A stretch of 64,000 nt of DNA from Halocynthiibacter sp049608145 (GTDB taxonomy: Bacteria > Pseudomonadota > Alphaproteobacteria > Rhodobacterales > Rhodobacteraceae): contig NZ_JBMYXF010000006.1 of the NCBI RefSeq assembly GCF_049608145.1, positions 1 through 64,000 of the forward strand, in the 5' to 3' direction. Shown here piece after piece: positions 62,319 through 64,000 of the stretch. The position numbers and the translations under genes are program-made. Numbering within the stretch: position 1 is the first letter of the stretch; each line of letters begins with the position of its first letter. The notes under the pieces were generated by a model. That model searched no databases. It was not told the DNA's origin and saw only the letters and a list, made by a program, of their open reading frames with translations.

Positions 62319-62424
62319 TTATTCCATCGTATTGGGGCCAGACTTCATACTTAAGATTTGCGGCAACGCAGCACCACGAGATTCGCTCAATTCCAAGAGC
62401 CCCAGCCCGCAAGGAGTTCACACC

Positions 62425-63795
62425 ATGAATGACCTGTCCGACATCATCGAAGCCGATCGCGCCCACGTCTGGCACCACCTGACCCAGCACAAACCACTGG
62501 AAACAAACGATCCACGTATCATCGTGGAAGGTAAAGGCATACGTGTCTGGGACCAGTCCGGCCGTGAATTCCTGGATGCTGTTTCCGGCGGTGTCTGGAC
62601 CGTCAACGTTGGCTATGGCCGCACTGCGATTGCTGATGCGGTGCACGCCCAACTGGTGAAAATGAACTACTTTGCACAAAGCGTTGGTTCTATTCCGGGT
62701 TCTGAGTTCGCGAAAAAGCTCATCGAAAAAATGCCAGGCATGAGCCGCGTTTACTACGTGAACTCTGGTTCCGAAGCGAACGAAAAAGTGTTCAAAATGG
62801 TGCGCCAGATTGCGCATAAAAAATACAACGGCAAGAAAACCAAGATCCTTTATCGTGACCGCGATTATCACGGTTCCACCCTTGCGACCATGTCCGCTGG
62901 TGGCCAGGATGAACGCGTAATGCAATTCGGCCCACTTGCCCCTGATTTCGTACGTGTTCCACATTGTATGGAATACCGTGCGCAATGGGATCTGACCGGT
63001 GCGGAATATGGCCGCAAAGCCGCTGACGCGATCGAAGAAGTGATCCTGCGGGAAGGCCCTGAAACCGTTGGTCTGCTGTGTCTTGAACCAGTGACAGCCG
63101 GTGGCGGTGTGATCGAAGCTCCAGAAGGTTACTGGGAACGCGTTCAGGAAATCTGTAAGAAATATGACGTTCTGCTGCACATCGACGAAGTTGTTTGTGG
63201 CATGGGCCGTACCGGCAAATGGTTCGGGTATCAGCACTATGGCATTAAGCCTGACTTTGTAACCATGGCAAAGGGTGTGGCCTCTGGTTATGCGGCGATT
63301 GCGATCACCGTGACCACCGAAGAAGTCTTTAACCTGTTCAAAGATGACCCATCTGACAAGATGAACTATTTCCGCGATATTTCCACATTCGGTGGGTGTA
63401 CGGCTGGTCCTGCTGCAGCGCTTGCGAACATGCAGATCATCGAAGATGAAAACCTGCTGGAAAACACCACCAAAATGGGTGAGCGTATGCTCGCGAACCT
63501 GAACAAGCTTGCTGAAAAGCACGAAGTCATTGGTGATGTGCGCGGCAAAGGTCTGTTTGTCGGCGCCGAACTGGTTGCAGATCGTGGCACCAAAGAGCCC
63601 GCAGAAGAAGCCAAAGTTGGCGCGGTTGTAGCCGCCTGTAATGCCCGCGGCGTGATCATCGGTGCGACCAACCGTTCTGTTCCAGGCTTCAACAACACCC
63701 TGTGTTTCAGCCCTGCCCTGATTGCAACCGCGGATGACATCGATCAGATCTGCAACGCAGTGGACGAAGCCCTGACCGAAGTCTTCGGCGGGTGA
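62425..63795 (+). CDS. tpa: Taurine:pyruvate aminotransferase
   Basis: A 456-residue class III PLP aminotransferase. NSGSEANEKVFKMVRQ near residue 112 is the PLP phosphate loop, HIDEVVCGMGRTG near residue 253 contains the PLP-stacking aspartate, and FVTMAKGVASGYAAI near residue 281 holds the catalytic lysine. The N-terminus ADRAHVWHHLTQHKP and SVPGFNNTLC near the end match Tpa of Roseobacters. It transfers the amino group of taurine to pyruvate, giving sulfoacetaldehyde and alanine. AAGGAG lies before the ATG at 62425; an in-frame start at 62305 falls in the control region. A TauR-like gene follows. Confidence 0.85.
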   Translation: MNDLSDIIEADRAHVWHHLTQHKPLETNDPRIIVEGKGIRVWDQSGREFLDAVSGGVWTVNVGYGRTAIADAVHAQLVKMNYFAQSVGSIPGSEFAKKLIEKMPGMSRVYYVNSGSEANEKVFKMVRQIAHKKYNGKKTKILYRDRDYHGSTLATMSAGGQDERVMQFGPLAPDFVRVPHCMEYRAQWDLTGAEYGRKAADAIEEVILREGPETVGLLCLEPVTAGGGVIEAPEGYWERVQEICKKYDVLLHIDEVVCGMGRTGKWFGYQHYGIKPDFVTMAKGVASGYAAIAITVTTEEVFNLFKDDPSDKMNYFRDISTFGGCTAGPAAALANMQIIEDENLLENTTKMGERMLANLNKLAEKHEVIGDVRGKGLFVGAELVADRGTKEPAEEAKVGAVVAACNARGVIIGATNRSVPGFNNTLCFSPALIATADDIDQICNAVDEALTEVFGG

Positions 63796-63820
63796 TACGC
63801 CCAACAATGTAAAACAACCG

Positions 63821-63849
63821 ACGGCCACGCAGAATTGTGTGGCCGTTTT
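63821..63849 (+). terminator. Rho-independent terminator of tpa
   Basis: ACGGCCAC pairs with GTGGCCGT (8 bp) over a 10-base loop and is followed by TTT. It lies 26 bp after the tpa stop. Confidence 0.8.
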
Positions 63850-63934
63850 CACAAGCACCTGTTTCTTTACGAATTTTGACAGGTCATCGTTTATCTGCCC
63901 TTATAGCCAGATAACATTGGATAGAGCCAGTTTC

Positions 63935-64000
63935 ATGCCCATCTCAGAAGAAACCTTTTTCCTAGATCCGCGTTTTGAAGGCACGCTTCAAAGCCAGATC
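63935..64000 (+). CDS. tauR: N-terminal end of a GntR/MocR-type regulator, probably TauR (partial)
   Basis: The last 66 bases open a frame, MPISEETFFLDPRFEGTLQ and three more residues, cut off by the window edge. The short lead before a LQSQI stretch is the usual start of MocR-type regulators, which join a GntR helix-turn-helix to an aminotransferase-like domain. Taurine regulator TauR belongs to this group and lies beside tpa in Roseobacters. Only 22 codons are visible, so the call leans on context. Confidence 0.5.
   Translation, partial: MPISEETFFLDPRFEGTLQSQI

Noticed and set aside
62293..63858. Open frame of about 520 codons on the minus strand opposite tpa
   Set aside because: It mirrors the tpa gene and its codons are a consequence of strong codon bias. 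The protein has no recognisable domain, while the plus strand gives a full aminotransferase.
1..64000. tRNA genes, CRISPR arrays, insertion sequences or prophage genes
   Set aside because: I looked for cloverleaf-like segments, regularly spaced repeats, transposase or integrase motifs and terminal inverted repeats and found none convincing.

Overview
The window looks like a chromosomal segment of a marine Rhodobacteraceae (Roseobacter-group alphaproteobacterium). The support is in the sequence. There is an Irr-type Fur regulator next to fabA. A SAM/SAH riboswitch, a class described from metK leaders of Rhodobacterales, precedes metK. The blocks cmk / rpsA / ihfB / lapA / trpF / trpB and miaB / phoH / ybeY / corC / lnt / metK / trmB are alphaproteobacterial gene orders. 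A taurine:pyruvate aminotransferase gene sits beside a TauR-like gene. No rRNA, tRNA, CRISPR array, insertion sequence or prophage gene was seen.

Layout. 1-5.8 kb: lolCD lipoprotein export, a small secreted protein, a DauA-like FAD oxidase and a divergent metF/metR pair with a MetR-type box. 5.9-14.7 kb: an amine or amino-acid uptake and oxidation module, with a PuuB-like FAD oxidase, a peptide-type ABC transporter (fused double ATPase plus two permeases) and two tandemly duplicated, divergently transcribed binding proteins. 14.7-21 kb: nucleoside hydrolase, an unknown membrane protein, glpK, and a copper cassette (copA-cueR) behind a textbook MerR-type promoter with a 19-bp spacer. 21-29.8 kb: trpFB, lapA, ihfB, rpsA, cmk, aroA and small membrane proteins. 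29.8-32.8 kb: an insertion-like stretch with an RtcB2-PrfH RNA and ribosome rescue pair and a decayed, AT-rich glycosyltransferase. 32.8-40.4 kb: trmB, metK with riboswitch, lnt, corC, ybeY, phoH, miaB.

40.4-50 kb: an unknown protein, an ABC-F ATPase preceded by a candidate leader peptide, an MFS exporter, trmL, irr, the fabA-fabB-fabI unsaturated fatty-acid genes, and a CDF metal exporter divergent from its MerR regulator over a shared operator. 50-54.6 kb: a five-gene, almost gapless operon (dehalogenase-like HAD, two alpha/beta hydrolases, Thr/Ser dehydratase, EEP nuclease). 54.6-64 kb: a NYN-LOTUS RNase-like protein, a Tet-family MFS protein, then an operon of zinc alcohol dehydrogenase, a TmpA-like 2-oxoglutarate oxygenase, a TmpB/PhnZ-like HD oxygenase and an enolase-superfamily protein. 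MmgE/PrpD on the opposite strand and tpa with the start of a TauR-like gene close the window.

The strongest accessory themes are C2 organophosphonate and organosulfonate use (TmpAB-like pair, tpa/tauR), repair of damaged ribosomes (rtcB2-prfH) and metal homeostasis with readable operators. Functional calls rest on motif recognition by eye. No database search was run.
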